Assembly (NCBI RefSeq): GCF_000974985.2
Contig: NZ_LAVA02000043.1
Span: 44,512-108,511 of the forward strand
Reading direction: 5' to 3'
Length of the DNA: 64,000 bases
Origin: Streptomyces mangrovisoli
Lineage (GTDB): Bacteria; Actinomycetota; Actinomycetes; Streptomycetales; Streptomycetaceae
The notes beneath the pieces were generated by a model that was not told the origin of the DNA, ran no database searches, and saw only the letters and a list, made by a program, of their open reading frames with translations. This document shows, in pieces, positions 28,371 through 36,134 of the stretch (its first letter is position 1; every line of letters starts with the position of its first letter). The position numbers and the translations under genes were made by a program.

Positions 28371-28464
28371 GTTCGAGATTTCGGATGACGCCCGCCGAGT
28401 CGAACGGACCGTAGAATCAGCACGCTTGGGCGTCAATGGCCCCGGCAGGACTTTCGGATGACGC
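28371..28464. promoter_or_regulatory. Shared operator motif and 13-bp direct repeats in the arabinofuranosidase promoter region
   Basis: GTTCGAGATTTCG at 28371-28383 is 27 bases upstream of the arabinofuranosidase ATG and identical over 13 bases to 10278-10290. A second motif, TTTCGGATGACGC, occurs twice in direct orientation at 28379-28391 and 28452-28464, overlapping the first motif at its left copy. Both are in the divergent gap with the HExxH gene. Confidence 0.5.
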
Positions 28465-28525
28465 GCGCAGTTCCGGACGCGTAATCTCGGACACGCCGCC
28501 GCCCCGGCGGCGCGGAGGGGGAGCG

Positions 28526-29092
28526 ATGGACTTCGCGGGGACGCGGACGCGGGGAGCCCGGTTTCCCGGGCTGACGCTGCGCCCCAGACCCGCCGCCATG
28601 CGCGGCCTGATCGCGAACCTCACCCGCGCCCTGCGCGAACGGCCCGAACCCCCGGCCGGCGTACGGGCGCTGTGTGACGCCGTGTGCGGGGAGATGAGCG
28701 CCCACCGCGGCGGACGCCGGGTCGAGCTGCGCTTCGAGCGGTTCCCCGACGAGATCGAAGTCACCGGACTGTGGGTGGAGTTCAAGGACTTCGACCTGGT
28801 CATCGTCGAGGAACGGGCCGAGGCGATGCAGCAACTGGTGATCCTCGGCCATGAGTTGTGGCATCTGCACGCCGGACACCGGCACCACCACGGGATCGGC
28901 GCGGCCGCCGTGCACGCGCTGACCGGCCGGGACGGCGTCGCGCTCACCGTGGCCGCCCGCGACGGCTCGCGCGAGAACGACGAGGCCGAGGCCGACGAGT
29001 TCGGCCACCGGCTCGCCGCGGCCTGCCGGCCCCTGCTGTCCGGCGGCCGGGCACCCGGCGGACGGCTCCGCCCCCTCCAGCGGACCCCCTAG
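28526..29092 (+). CDS. HExxH-motif putative metallopeptidase (ImmA/IrrE-like)
   Basis: A 188-residue protein with zinc-peptidase-like motif HELWH (in LVILGHELWHLHAGHRHHH) and acidic ENDEAEADEFGHRLAAACR, in which EADEFG supplies the probable third ligand glutamate. This is the ImmA/IrrE arrangement, whose members cleave or bind regulators and often pair with an XRE repressor. No XRE gene is adjacent here. Strong GGAGGGGGAG precedes the ATG. Annotated relatives are sometimes called toxin components; nothing here proves that. Confidence 0.72.
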   Translation: MDFAGTRTRGARFPGLTLRPRPAAMRGLIANLTRALRERPEPPAGVRALCDAVCGEMSAHRGGRRVELRFERFPDEIEVTGLWVEFKDFDLVIVEERAEAMQQLVILGHELWHLHAGHRHHHGIGAAAVHALTGRDGVALTVAARDGSRENDEAEADEFGHRLAAACRPLLSGGRAPGGRLRPLQRTP

Positions 29093-29096
29093 AGCT

Positions 29097-29942
29097 TCAT
29101 CCGGCGAACGGGGGCTGGGGCAGCCCCTTGCCCGCGCCCGGGACCACCAGGAGCGAACCGGCCAGCGGGTGCGGGGCGGTCAGGCCCACGCGGGCCGTGG
29201 TGACGTAGAGGTCGGTCAGGTCCGGGCCGCCGAAGGCGCACGCCGTGATCCGGGGCGTGGGGAAGGTGATCTCGCGGTCCGGTTCGCCGTCGGGCGTGTA
29301 GCGCCGTACCGCCGCACCGTCCCACAGCGCCACCCAGACGCCGCCCTCCGCGTCCACGGTGAGGCCGTCGGGGAAGCCCGCGCCCTCCTCGATGCGGGCG
29401 AACCGGCGGCGCTCGGACACCCGGCCGCCCTCGTGGCGGAAGACGTCGATCTGCCCGGTCGGCGAGTCGACGTAGTACATCAGGCTGCCGTCGGGGCTCC
29501 AGCCCGTGCCGTTGCTGACCGTGACGTCGTCGAGGACCACCTCGGCCGCGCCGTCGCCGGTGAGCCGGCTGAACGTGCCGCCGCCCGGTGCCTCGTCGTA
29601 GCGCATGGTGCCCGCCCAGAGCGTGCCGTCGGGCGCGACGGCCGCGTCGTTGGCGCGGCGGCCGGGCACCGGGTCGCGGTGCAGCCACCGGAAGTCGTCG
29701 CCGGGGCCGATAAGCCCCACCCCGTCGCGCAGGTTCAGCACCAGCCCGCCGCCCGCGCGCGGCTTGGCCGCGCCCACGTGCTGGCCGGTCACCCGCACCG
29801 AGCGGCGCCCGGAGACCGGGTCGAACGTGTGCACCCGCGAGCCCAGCACGTCCACCCAGATCAGCCGGCCCGCGTCCGCGTCCCAGGTCGGGCCCTCGCC
29901 GAGGGTGGCCTCGGCCCGCACCGCCACCTCGTACGCCGTCAT
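29097..29942 (-). CDS. SMP-30/gluconolactonase family lactonase
   Basis: A 281-residue six-bladed beta-propeller of the SMP-30 family, which hydrolyses sugar lactones with a divalent metal. Motifs: LGEGPTWD with metal-ligand Glu, RANDAAVAPDGTLWAGTM, VSNGTGWSPDGSLMYYVDS and FPDGLTVDAEGGVWVA. Its ATG overlaps the iclR stop by four bases (ATGA), so it is translationally coupled to that regulator. It can supply the lactonase step between the sugar dehydrogenase and the sugar-acid dehydratase encoded at 10.3-12.5 kb. That link is inferred. Confidence 0.9.
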   Translation of the reverse strand: MTAYEVAVRAEATLGEGPTWDADAGRLIWVDVLGSRVHTFDPVSGRRSVRVTGQHVGAAKPRAGGGLVLNLRDGVGLIGPGDDFRWLHRDPVPGRRANDAAVAPDGTLWAGTMRYDEAPGGGTFSRLTGDGAAEVVLDDVTVSNGTGWSPDGSLMYYVDSPTGQIDVFRHEGGRVSERRRFARIEEGAGFPDGLTVDAEGGVWVALWDGAAVRRYTPDGEPDREITFPTPRITACAFGGPDLTDLYVTTARVGLTAPHPLAGSLLVVPGAGKGLPQPPFAG

Positions 29943-30712
29943 ACCGCGACCCGGTGGCCGAGCCGCTCCGACAGATCGGCCGCGCCCTTGACGGCGAGCT
30001 GCTCCAGCTCGGTGCGGCGCTCGTCGCTCCAGCGGATCATCGGGACGGAGATGGACAGCGCGGCCACGACCTGTCCGGCGCGGTCGCGCACCGGCGCGGC
30101 GACACAACTGACGTCCGGGTTGGACTCGCGGCTCTCGACGGCGATGCCGCGCTGCCGGATCTCGGTGAGCGCGGCGCGCAGCGCGACCGGCTCGGTGATG
30201 CTGTTCGGGGTCATCGCGGTCAGCTCCGTCCCGTCCGGGATGCGTGTGGCCAGCTCCCGCTCGGGCAGCGAGGCCAGCAGCATCTTGCCCACGGACGTGC
30301 AGTGCGCGGGGAGCCTGCGGCCCGCCGCCGACACCATGCGCACCGCGTGGGTCGAGTCGACCTTGGCGATGTAGATGACGTCCGTGTCCTCCAGGATGGC
30401 CACATGCACGGTCTCGTCGCACGTCTCGGCGACGGACCGGGCCACCTGCTGGCCCTCGGCGGCGAGGTCCAGGTGCTCGGCGTAGCGGCTGCCGAGCTGG
30501 TACGGGCGTACGCCGAGCCGGTACCGTCCGGGCTGCCCGGTGACCGGGACGATGTACTTCCGGGCGGCGAGCGTGGTGACCAGCTCGTGCACGGTGGTGC
30601 GCGGCAGCTGCAGGCGGCGCACTATGTCGGGGGCGGACAGCGTGCCGTCCCCGTCCAGGAAGAGCTCGAGAATGTCGAGAGCCCGGGTCACGGCTGGTAC
30701 GAGACGTCCCAC
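29939..30712 (-). CDS. IclR family transcriptional regulator
   Basis: A 257-residue regulator of standard IclR length. The N-terminal winged helix (AVTRALDILELFLDGDGTLSAPDIVRRLQLPRTTVHELVTTL) precedes the effector-binding GAF-like domain (ETVHVAILEDTDVIYIAKVDSTHAVRM, LPAHCTSVGKMLLA, DVSCVAAPVRDRAGQVVAALSISVP). The GTG at 30712 has GGGAGGGG upstream. It is cotranscribed with the lactonase. The motif GTTCGAAATTTC 37 bases upstream of the start suggests self-control, and the same motif at two other sugar loci suggests it is the shared regulator. Confidence 0.92.
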   Translation of the reverse strand: MGRLVPAVTRALDILELFLDGDGTLSAPDIVRRLQLPRTTVHELVTTLAARKYIVPVTGQPGRYRLGVRPYQLGSRYAEHLDLAAEGQQVARSVAETCDETVHVAILEDTDVIYIAKVDSTHAVRMVSAAGRRLPAHCTSVGKMLLASLPERELATRIPDGTELTAMTPNSITEPVALRAALTEIRQRGIAVESRESNPDVSCVAAPVRDRAGQVVAALSISVPMIRWSDERRTELEQLAVKGAADLSERLGHRVAV

Positions 30713-30748
30713 GACCGGCCCCCTCCCTTGTCGTCTGAGGTAGGTAAT

Positions 30749-30760
30749 GTTCGAAATTTC
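30749..30760. promoter_or_regulatory. Candidate IclR operator upstream of iclR
   Basis: GTTCGAAATTTC, containing the palindrome GAAATTTC, lies 37 bases upstream of the GTG start and matches the motif at 10278-10290 and 28371-28383 in 11 of 12 positions. The 304-base gap 30713-31016 contains this site and the 42-bp repeat below, and no gene. Confidence 0.55.
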
Positions 30761-30879
30761 AACAGGCGATCGGCATGACGAACACAGGCTAGTCATACGG
30801 GGTTGCCCGGGCAATGGGTGTGAAGGGAGGGGCTGCCGACGGACCCGCAGGTGACCGATTCGCACCGCAACTCCGGGGT

Positions 30880-30963
30880 CCCGGACGCGATGTGGGCGAT
30901 CGACACGGCTGCTGCCGGGGGCCCGGACGCGATGTGGGCGACCGGCACGGCGACTGCCGGGGT
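30880..30963. repeat. 42-bp tandem direct repeat, two units plus degenerate remnant
   Basis: Units 30880-30921 and 30922-30963 share CCCGGACGCGATGTGGGCGA and differ at a few positions. A degraded third copy follows to about 31010. It lies upstream of the gene starting at 31017. Confidence 0.7.
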
Positions 30964-31016
30964 CCCGGGACCGCGACTGCCGGCGGCCCGGACGCCGTTT
31001 CGGCGACCATGGACCC

Positions 31017-31598
31017 ATGCCGCCCGCGAAACAGCCCGCCGCCCCCTTCACCGCGCTCGACTTCCAGCTGGTGCTGCTGCGCCGGATGGCGGACCACAAC
31101 CCGGACCGGGTCGACGACGCACGCCGCACGCTCGGCGTCTCCCTCGCGCAGATGCGGGAGGCCAACAAGCGCTGGCAGGCGATGCTGCGCTCGCCACGCG
31201 CCCGCACGGCCGCCGCCCGCTACCGCTCGGTGCTCGGCGCCCCCGAGTCGGCGACCGCCCGCCGCATCGGCGACCTCGACTGCGAGGCGTGGCGGTGGCC
31301 CGTCCCGCTCTGGCCGGACCTGCGCTTCGAGGTACTGGTCGCGGCGGACGGCGCGGTCTGGAACGAGTGGCTGGTGCGCGCGCCGGGCGCCGCCGGGCCC
31401 GCGCTGCGGACCGTGGAGGACCTCGTCCCCTGGTCCTGCACGGTCGACGAGGCGGCCCGCGCCTTCGCCCCCGCGCGCCCGCTGGAGGGCACCGCACCGA
31501 CCCGCTGGGGCCTGTCCTTCACGGCCCCCGACCGAACGGGCCACCGCCACGAGGTCGCGGCGGAGTTCACCTGGGGCCTGCTGCAACGCAGGTGTTAG
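31017..31598 (+). CDS. Uncharacterised 193-residue protein
   Basis: I do not recognise a family. The protein has a basic helical N-terminal half with VSLAQMREANKRWQAMLRSPRARTAAARYRSVLG, reminiscent of a helix-turn-helix but without a firm match. The C-terminal half is rich in Trp and strands (EAWRWPVPLWPDLRFEVLVAADGAVWNEWLVRAPG). No signal peptide or membrane segment. Codon use is typical of the genus, supporting a real gene. It is flanked by repeats on both sides and followed by the element at 31597-31686. Confidence 0.6.
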   Translation: MPPAKQPAAPFTALDFQLVLLRRMADHNPDRVDDARRTLGVSLAQMREANKRWQAMLRSPRARTAAARYRSVLGAPESATARRIGDLDCEAWRWPVPLWPDLRFEVLVAADGAVWNEWLVRAPGAAGPALRTVEDLVPWSCTVDEAARAFAPARPLEGTAPTRWGLSFTAPDRTGHRHEVAAEFTWGLLQRRC

Positions 31599-31686
31599 GG
31601 GCGCGAGGAACTGCGCGACCAGCCGAGACGCACCCGCACGCGCCCGACCGCCCCAGGCCCTTCAAGGGGCGCGGGGAACTGCGCGA
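31597..31686. repeat. Two direct copies of the dispersed GC-rich element
   Basis: A variant copy (31597-31618, GCGAGG in place of GCGGGG) begins inside the TAG stop of the upstream gene, and an exact copy lies at 31665-31686. Both are followed by CCAGCC. They sit between convergent genes. Confidence 0.85.
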
Positions 31687-31750
31687 CCAGCCCCGCCCAC
31701 CCGCACCCGACGACGAACCGAGCCCGGCGCAGCCGATCACGCCCGCCCCA

Positions 31751-32665
31751 TCAAGAGGGTCGCCCCGAAGAACCCCCCGCCCCACCCGAGCCGGCAGCCG
31801 CCAACACCGTCGACGTCACCACCGGCAACGACTCCGGGTGCAGGAAGAGGAACAGGTTCGGCTCGACCAGCTCCAGCTCCATCACCCGCGGCAGCCCGTC
31901 GTCACCGGTGACGAGGTCGACGCGGGCGTACAGCAGCTCCGACCCGCCCGGCACCGCCGCGAGCGCGGCCTCGGCGACGGCGAGCTCCCGCGGCGTCGGC
32001 GTCCAGACCTCCAGGCCGGGGTGCGCCACCTTGTCGGCGTCGTAGGCGATGCCGGGTTCCAGCACGGCCCGCTTGCGGCTGGCGTGCAGCAGCCGCCCGC
32101 CGAGGAACTGCACCGCCCGCTCCCCCTCGGCGTCGATGCCCGCCATGTAGGGCTGCACCATCGCGACCAGCCCCGCATCGTGCATCCGCGCCACATGGGC
32201 CGCCGCGCGGTCCCGTTCGCCGGGCAGGCCGGGACGGTAGCGGGCGGCCAGCCGGGCGCCCGCGCCGGTGGCGGGCTTCACCACGAACTCCGGCCCGTCG
32301 GGCAGGTCGGCCGCGTCACCGGGTGCGAGATAGCGGGTGGGCACGGTGGGCACGCCGGCCGCGGCCAGGTCGCCGAGGTAACGCTTGTCGGTGTTCCAGC
32401 GCACCACGTCCGCCGGGTTGGCCAGCCGGGTGACCGCGGCGACCCGCCGCGCCCAGGCGGTGAACTCGGCCGGCCGCTCGGTGTAGTCCCAGGTGGAGCG
32501 GATGAGCACGAGGTCGAAGGCGCCCCAGTCGGTGGCGGGGTCGTCCCAGGGCACGGCGACGGCGTCGGCGCCGGCCGTGCGCAGCGCCTCCACCAGCACC
32601 GGCAGATCGCGGTCCGGGTGGGGCTCGGGGGACGGGTCGAAGGTGGCGAGGGCTATGCGGGGCAC
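31751..32665 (-). CDS. ATP-grasp domain protein
   Basis: A 304-residue protein with an ATP-grasp fold related to RimK and glutathione-synthetase-like ligases. Visible features are the pre-ATP-grasp segment (LIRSTWDYTERPAEFTAW), a nucleotide-lysine strand (DGPEFVVKPATGAGAR), and the metal-ligand end ELELVEPNLFLFLHPES. Such enzymes join a carboxylate to an amine using ATP; the substrate is unknown. The GTG at 32665 is the first plausible start; no clear ribosome site is seen. Divergent from the MerR-PP2C gene. Confidence 0.82.
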   Translation of the reverse strand: MPRIALATFDPSPEPHPDRDLPVLVEALRTAGADAVAVPWDDPATDWGAFDLVLIRSTWDYTERPAEFTAWARRVAAVTRLANPADVVRWNTDKRYLGDLAAAGVPTVPTRYLAPGDAADLPDGPEFVVKPATGAGARLAARYRPGLPGERDRAAAHVARMHDAGLVAMVQPYMAGIDAEGERAVQFLGGRLLHASRKRAVLEPGIAYDADKVAHPGLEVWTPTPRELAVAEAALAAVPGGSELLYARVDLVTGDDGLPRVMELELVEPNLFLFLHPESLPVVTSTVLAAAGSGGAGGSSGRPS

Positions 32666-32803
32666 ACCCGGCAGGCTAACAACGCTCCCCTCGGCCGCTC
32701 CAAGGGATTCTCCGCGCAACCGTTCCCGGGGGTTTGACCTTCCCCTTCGGTGAAGCCCCAGCATCGAGGGCGGAACGACGGACGAACGGGACAGGGGTGG
32801 CGT

Positions 32804-33922
32804 GTGGACACCGGGGCGATGCTGACGATCGGGGCCTTCGCGAAGGCGAGCCGGCTGTCGCCGAAGGCGCTGCGGCTGTACGACGAGCTGGACCTGCTGC
32901 GGCCCGCCCGGGTCGACCCGGACACCGGCTACCGCTACTACGCGGTGGCGCAGCTGGAACGGGCCCGGCTGGTGGCGTGGCTGCGCCGGATCGGGATGCC
33001 GCTGGCCGAGATCCGCAAGGTCGCCGCCCTGCCGCCCGCGGCCGCCGCCGGGGAGATCCGCGCCTACTGGGCGCGGATCGAGACGGAGACGGCGGTACGG
33101 CGCGACCTCGCCGCGTTCCTCGTCGACCACCTGACCGAGGAGTCGCGGACCGGCCGGCCGGCCGACGGGTCGCGGGCCGGTCCGCCCACCGCAGTGTCGA
33201 GAAAGGACACCGTCATGCTGGAACTGCGTCACTTCGCCCACTCGGACACCGGGCGGGTACGCCCCGCCAACCAGGACACCGCCTACTCCGGCCGCCGGCT
33301 GCTGGCCGTGGCCGACGGGTTCGGCCCCGCCGGGGCACCCGCCTCCAGCGCCGCCGTGGAGGCGCTGAAGTTCCTGGAGAGCGAGGAACTGCCCGCCGGC
33401 AACGTGCTCAATCTGCTCCAGGACGCCGTGGACGGCGCGAGCCAGGCCGTGCACGACGTGGCCGGGGACGCGGCGGGCACCACGCTGACCGCGCTGCTGT
33501 GGACGGGTTCGCGGCTGGCGCTCGTGCATGTCGGGGACTCACGGGCGTATCTGCTGCGCGACGGCGGGCTGTTCCTGATCACCCACGACCACACCGTGGT
33601 GCAGGCGATGATCGACGAGGGGCGGCTGACCCCGGACGAGGCTCTCGCGCATCCGCAGGCGATGCTGCTGGCGAAGGCGCTGACCGCCCGCTCGCCCGCG
33701 GCGCCCGACCTGAAGCTGCACGACGCGCTGCCCGGCGACCGGTACCTGGTCTGCTCCGACGGCCTGTCACGGGTGGTGCCCGAGGAGCGGATCGCCGCAC
33801 TGCTGTCCGCCGGCACGGCCCCCGACGAGGCCGTGCACGCCCTGGTCGACGAGGCGAACCGCGCGGGCGGCCCGGACAACGTGAGCTGCGTGGTCGCGGA
33901 CGTGGTGGAGACGGCGGCCTGA
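32804..33922 (+). CDS. MerR-type DNA-binding domain fused to a PP2C-family Ser/Thr phosphatase
   Basis: A 372-residue fusion. Residues 7-75 are a MerR helix-turn-helix and wing (LTIGAFAKASRLSPKALRLYDELDLLRPARVDPDTGYRYY) plus the start of the dimer helix. Residues about 138-372 are a PP2C phosphatase with the key acidic metal ligands present: RPANQD (Asp158), AVADG (Asp171), GDSRAYL, VCSDGLS (Asp319) and GGPDN (Asp358). An internal ATG at 33215 has AAGGA seven bases upstream and lies exactly at the domain joint, so a free phosphatase may also be made. The usual MerR effector domain is absent. It may link dephosphorylation to transcription. Confidence 0.88.
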   Translation: MDTGAMLTIGAFAKASRLSPKALRLYDELDLLRPARVDPDTGYRYYAVAQLERARLVAWLRRIGMPLAEIRKVAALPPAAAAGEIRAYWARIETETAVRRDLAAFLVDHLTEESRTGRPADGSRAGPPTAVSRKDTVMLELRHFAHSDTGRVRPANQDTAYSGRRLLAVADGFGPAGAPASSAAVEALKFLESEELPAGNVLNLLQDAVDGASQAVHDVAGDAAGTTLTALLWTGSRLALVHVGDSRAYLLRDGGLFLITHDHTVVQAMIDEGRLTPDEALAHPQAMLLAKALTARSPAAPDLKLHDALPGDRYLVCSDGLSRVVPEERIAALLSAGTAPDEAVHALVDEANRAGGPDNVSCVVADVVETAA

Positions 33923-34280
33923 CGCAAGCCGGGGCCGGGCGCTCGACCGGGCCCGAGCGGAAGGCTCGACCCGGTCAGTCCGCAAGGGCTCACCGCAACC
34001 CCCTCAAAGGGGCGCGGGGAACTGCGCGACCAGCCCCCACGCACCCGCAGGCGCCCGACACACGAAAGCCCCCGATCGCGCCATGGTGTCCCGGGCCGGG
34101 CGCTCGACCCGCCCCCGGGCACAGGGCTCGACCCGCCCCCCCCGGGCACAGGGCTCGACCCAACCCCGAGCGGACCACCGTCGTGGGACTCCGGGGCCTG
34201 GTGTAGGAAGGACGGGGGCGTCGATCCGTGCCGCCCCACCGTCCTCCGCCCCGCCCCGCCCACGCCAAGGAGCGCGCCGC
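33923..34280. other. Gene-free gap with dispersed element and short direct repeats
   Basis: This 358-base stretch holds one copy of the dispersed GC-rich element (34008-34029) followed by CCAGCCCCCACGCACCCGCA-like sequence. It also holds a 21-bp direct repeat starting CCCGGGCACAGGGCTCGA at 34114-34134 and 34141-34161. Nothing resembling a gene was seen. Confidence 0.7.
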
Positions 34281-35726
34281 GTGTCCAGCCTCTTCCCCGT
34301 CCTCGCCGGAAGCCCGGACGACCGCCCGGCCCTGTGCTTCGGCGACCGGTCGCTCAGCCGGGCGCAGCTCGCGGCCGCGGCCGGGGCGGTGGCCGAACGG
34401 GTCGCGGGCAGCGGCCGGGTGGCCGTATGGGCGACACCGTCCCTGGAGACCGCCGTAGCGGTGGTGGGCACACTGCTCGCCGGCGCGGCCGCCGTACCGC
34501 TCAACCCGAAGTCGGGCGGGAAGGAGCTGGCGCACATCCTCGGCGACAGCGCGCCGGCCCTGCTGCTGGCCGCGCCCGGCGACGAACTGCCGGACACGGT
34601 GCGCGGCCTGACCCGCGTCGACGTGGACGTACGGGCCACCGGCGCGGTACCCGAGCAGACCGCGGACGACCTCGACCCCGCCCTCGTCGTCTACACGTCC
34701 GGCACCACCGGCCCGCCCAAGGGCGCCGTACTCCCCCGCCGCGCGGTGGCCACGACGCTGGACGCGATCGCCGACGCGTGGGCCTGGACCGGCGACGACG
34801 TGCTGGTGCACGGGCTCCCGCTGTTCCACGTGCACGGGCTGGTGCTCGGCGTCCTCGGCCCGCTGCGGCGCGGCGGCTCGGTCCGGCACCTCGGCCGGTT
34901 CACCACCGAGGGTGTGACGCGGGAGCTGGGCGACGGCGCGACCATGCTGTTCGGGGTGCCGACGATGTACCACCGCATCGCCGAGGCGCTGCCCGGGGAC
35001 CCCGCGCTGGCGAAGGCGCTCGCGGGGGCCCGGCTGCTGGTGTCCGGCTCGGCGGCGCTGCCCGTGCACGACCACGAGCGGATCGCCACGGCGACCGGCC
35101 GCCGGGTGATCGAGCGCTACGGCATGACCGAGACGCTGATGAACACGAGCGTGCGCGCCGACGGCGAGGCCCGCGCCGGGACCGTCGGGGTGCCGCTGCC
35201 GGGCGTGGAGCTGCGGCTGGTGGAGGAGGACGGCTCCGAGATCACGGCGTACGACGGCGAGAGCGTGGGCGAGATCCAGGTGCGCGGCCCGAACCTGTTC
35301 ACCGCGTACCTGAACCGGCCCGACGCGACCGAGGCCGCGTTCACCGCCGACGGCTTCTTCCGCACCGGCGACATGGCGGTGCGCGACGCCGACGGCTATG
35401 TCCGGATCGTGGGCCGCAAGGCCACCGACCTGATCAAGAGCGGGGGTTACAAGATCGGGGCGGGTGAGATCGAGAACGCCCTGCTGGAACACCCCGGCGT
35501 CCGTGAGGCGGCCGTCACCGGTGAGCCGGACGCGGACCTGGGCGAGCGGATCGTCGCCTGGATCGTCCCGGCCGACCCCGAGGCGCCGCCGTCCGTCGAG
35601 GAGTTGGCCGACCATGTGGCCGCCCGGCTCGCACCGCACAAGCGCCCCCGGGTCGTGCACCACCTGACCGCGCTCCCCCGCAACGACATGGGGAAGATCA
35701 TGAAGCGCTCACTGCCCCGGAGCTGA
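34281..35726 (+). CDS. matB: Malonyl-CoA/methylmalonyl-CoA synthetase
   Basis: A 481-residue adenylate-forming enzyme that activates malonate or methylmalonate with ATP and CoA, feeding extender units to fatty acid and polyketide synthesis. Motifs in order: P-loop YTSGTTGPPKGAV, LPLFHVHGLVLG, RYGMTETLMN (with the arginine that binds the free carboxylate in MatB), TGD at the hinge region, RKATDLIKSGGYKIGAGEIEN and the C-terminal catalytic lysine in DMGKIMKR. The GTG start follows AAGGAG. Length and the RYGMTET motif match the S. coelicolor MatB that I recall as SCO2444. Confidence 0.88.
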   Translation: MSSLFPVLAGSPDDRPALCFGDRSLSRAQLAAAAGAVAERVAGSGRVAVWATPSLETAVAVVGTLLAGAAAVPLNPKSGGKELAHILGDSAPALLLAAPGDELPDTVRGLTRVDVDVRATGAVPEQTADDLDPALVVYTSGTTGPPKGAVLPRRAVATTLDAIADAWAWTGDDVLVHGLPLFHVHGLVLGVLGPLRRGGSVRHLGRFTTEGVTRELGDGATMLFGVPTMYHRIAEALPGDPALAKALAGARLLVSGSAALPVHDHERIATATGRRVIERYGMTETLMNTSVRADGEARAGTVGVPLPGVELRLVEEDGSEITAYDGESVGEIQVRGPNLFTAYLNRPDATEAAFTADGFFRTGDMAVRDADGYVRIVGRKATDLIKSGGYKIGAGEIENALLEHPGVREAAVTGEPDADLGERIVAWIVPADPEAPPSVEELADHVAARLAPHKRPRVVHHLTALPRNDMGKIMKRSLPRS

Positions 35727-35788
35727 CAGGCCACCGGCAGAGGAACGCCGGGACGGACTCCGAGCCAGGGAAGGCGCGCCGAGCCGGT

Positions 35789-36012
35789 GCCGGGCCGCGG
35801 GCGTCCGCCGGAACGCGGGCGTCTCCCGAAACGGACGCGTCCGCCGGGACACGGACGGCTACCGAAACAGGCGCGTCCGCCGGAACGCGGACGGCCACCG
35901 GAACGCGGACGGCCACCGGGACACGGACGGCCACCGGGACGCAGGCGTCCGCCCGCCGGGACGCAGGCGTCCGCCCGCCGGGACGCGGACGGCTGCCGCA
36001 ACCGGCGCGTCC
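35789..36012. repeat. 18-bp minisatellite, twelve units, upstream of mbl
   Basis: The 408-base gap 35727-36134 contains twelve 18-bp units of general form RCCGGRACRCGGRCGKCC at 35789-36012. Two 4-base insertions (GCCC) occur before units 10 and 11. Because 18 is a multiple of three, open frames cross it in several phases, for example VAVRVP repeats on the minus strand, but none has ribosome signals. The array ends about 120 bases before mbl. Confidence 0.9.
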
Positions 36013-36134
36013 CCCGTTCGGCGGCGCCCCGCCCGGCCCCCCACGACAGGCGGCCCGGGCCGCGCGCCCGCACGATGCTGGGGAGGCCCGCCACCCGGCC
36101 GGTCCCACGGTCAGTGCTCTCGGGAGGATCCGCC

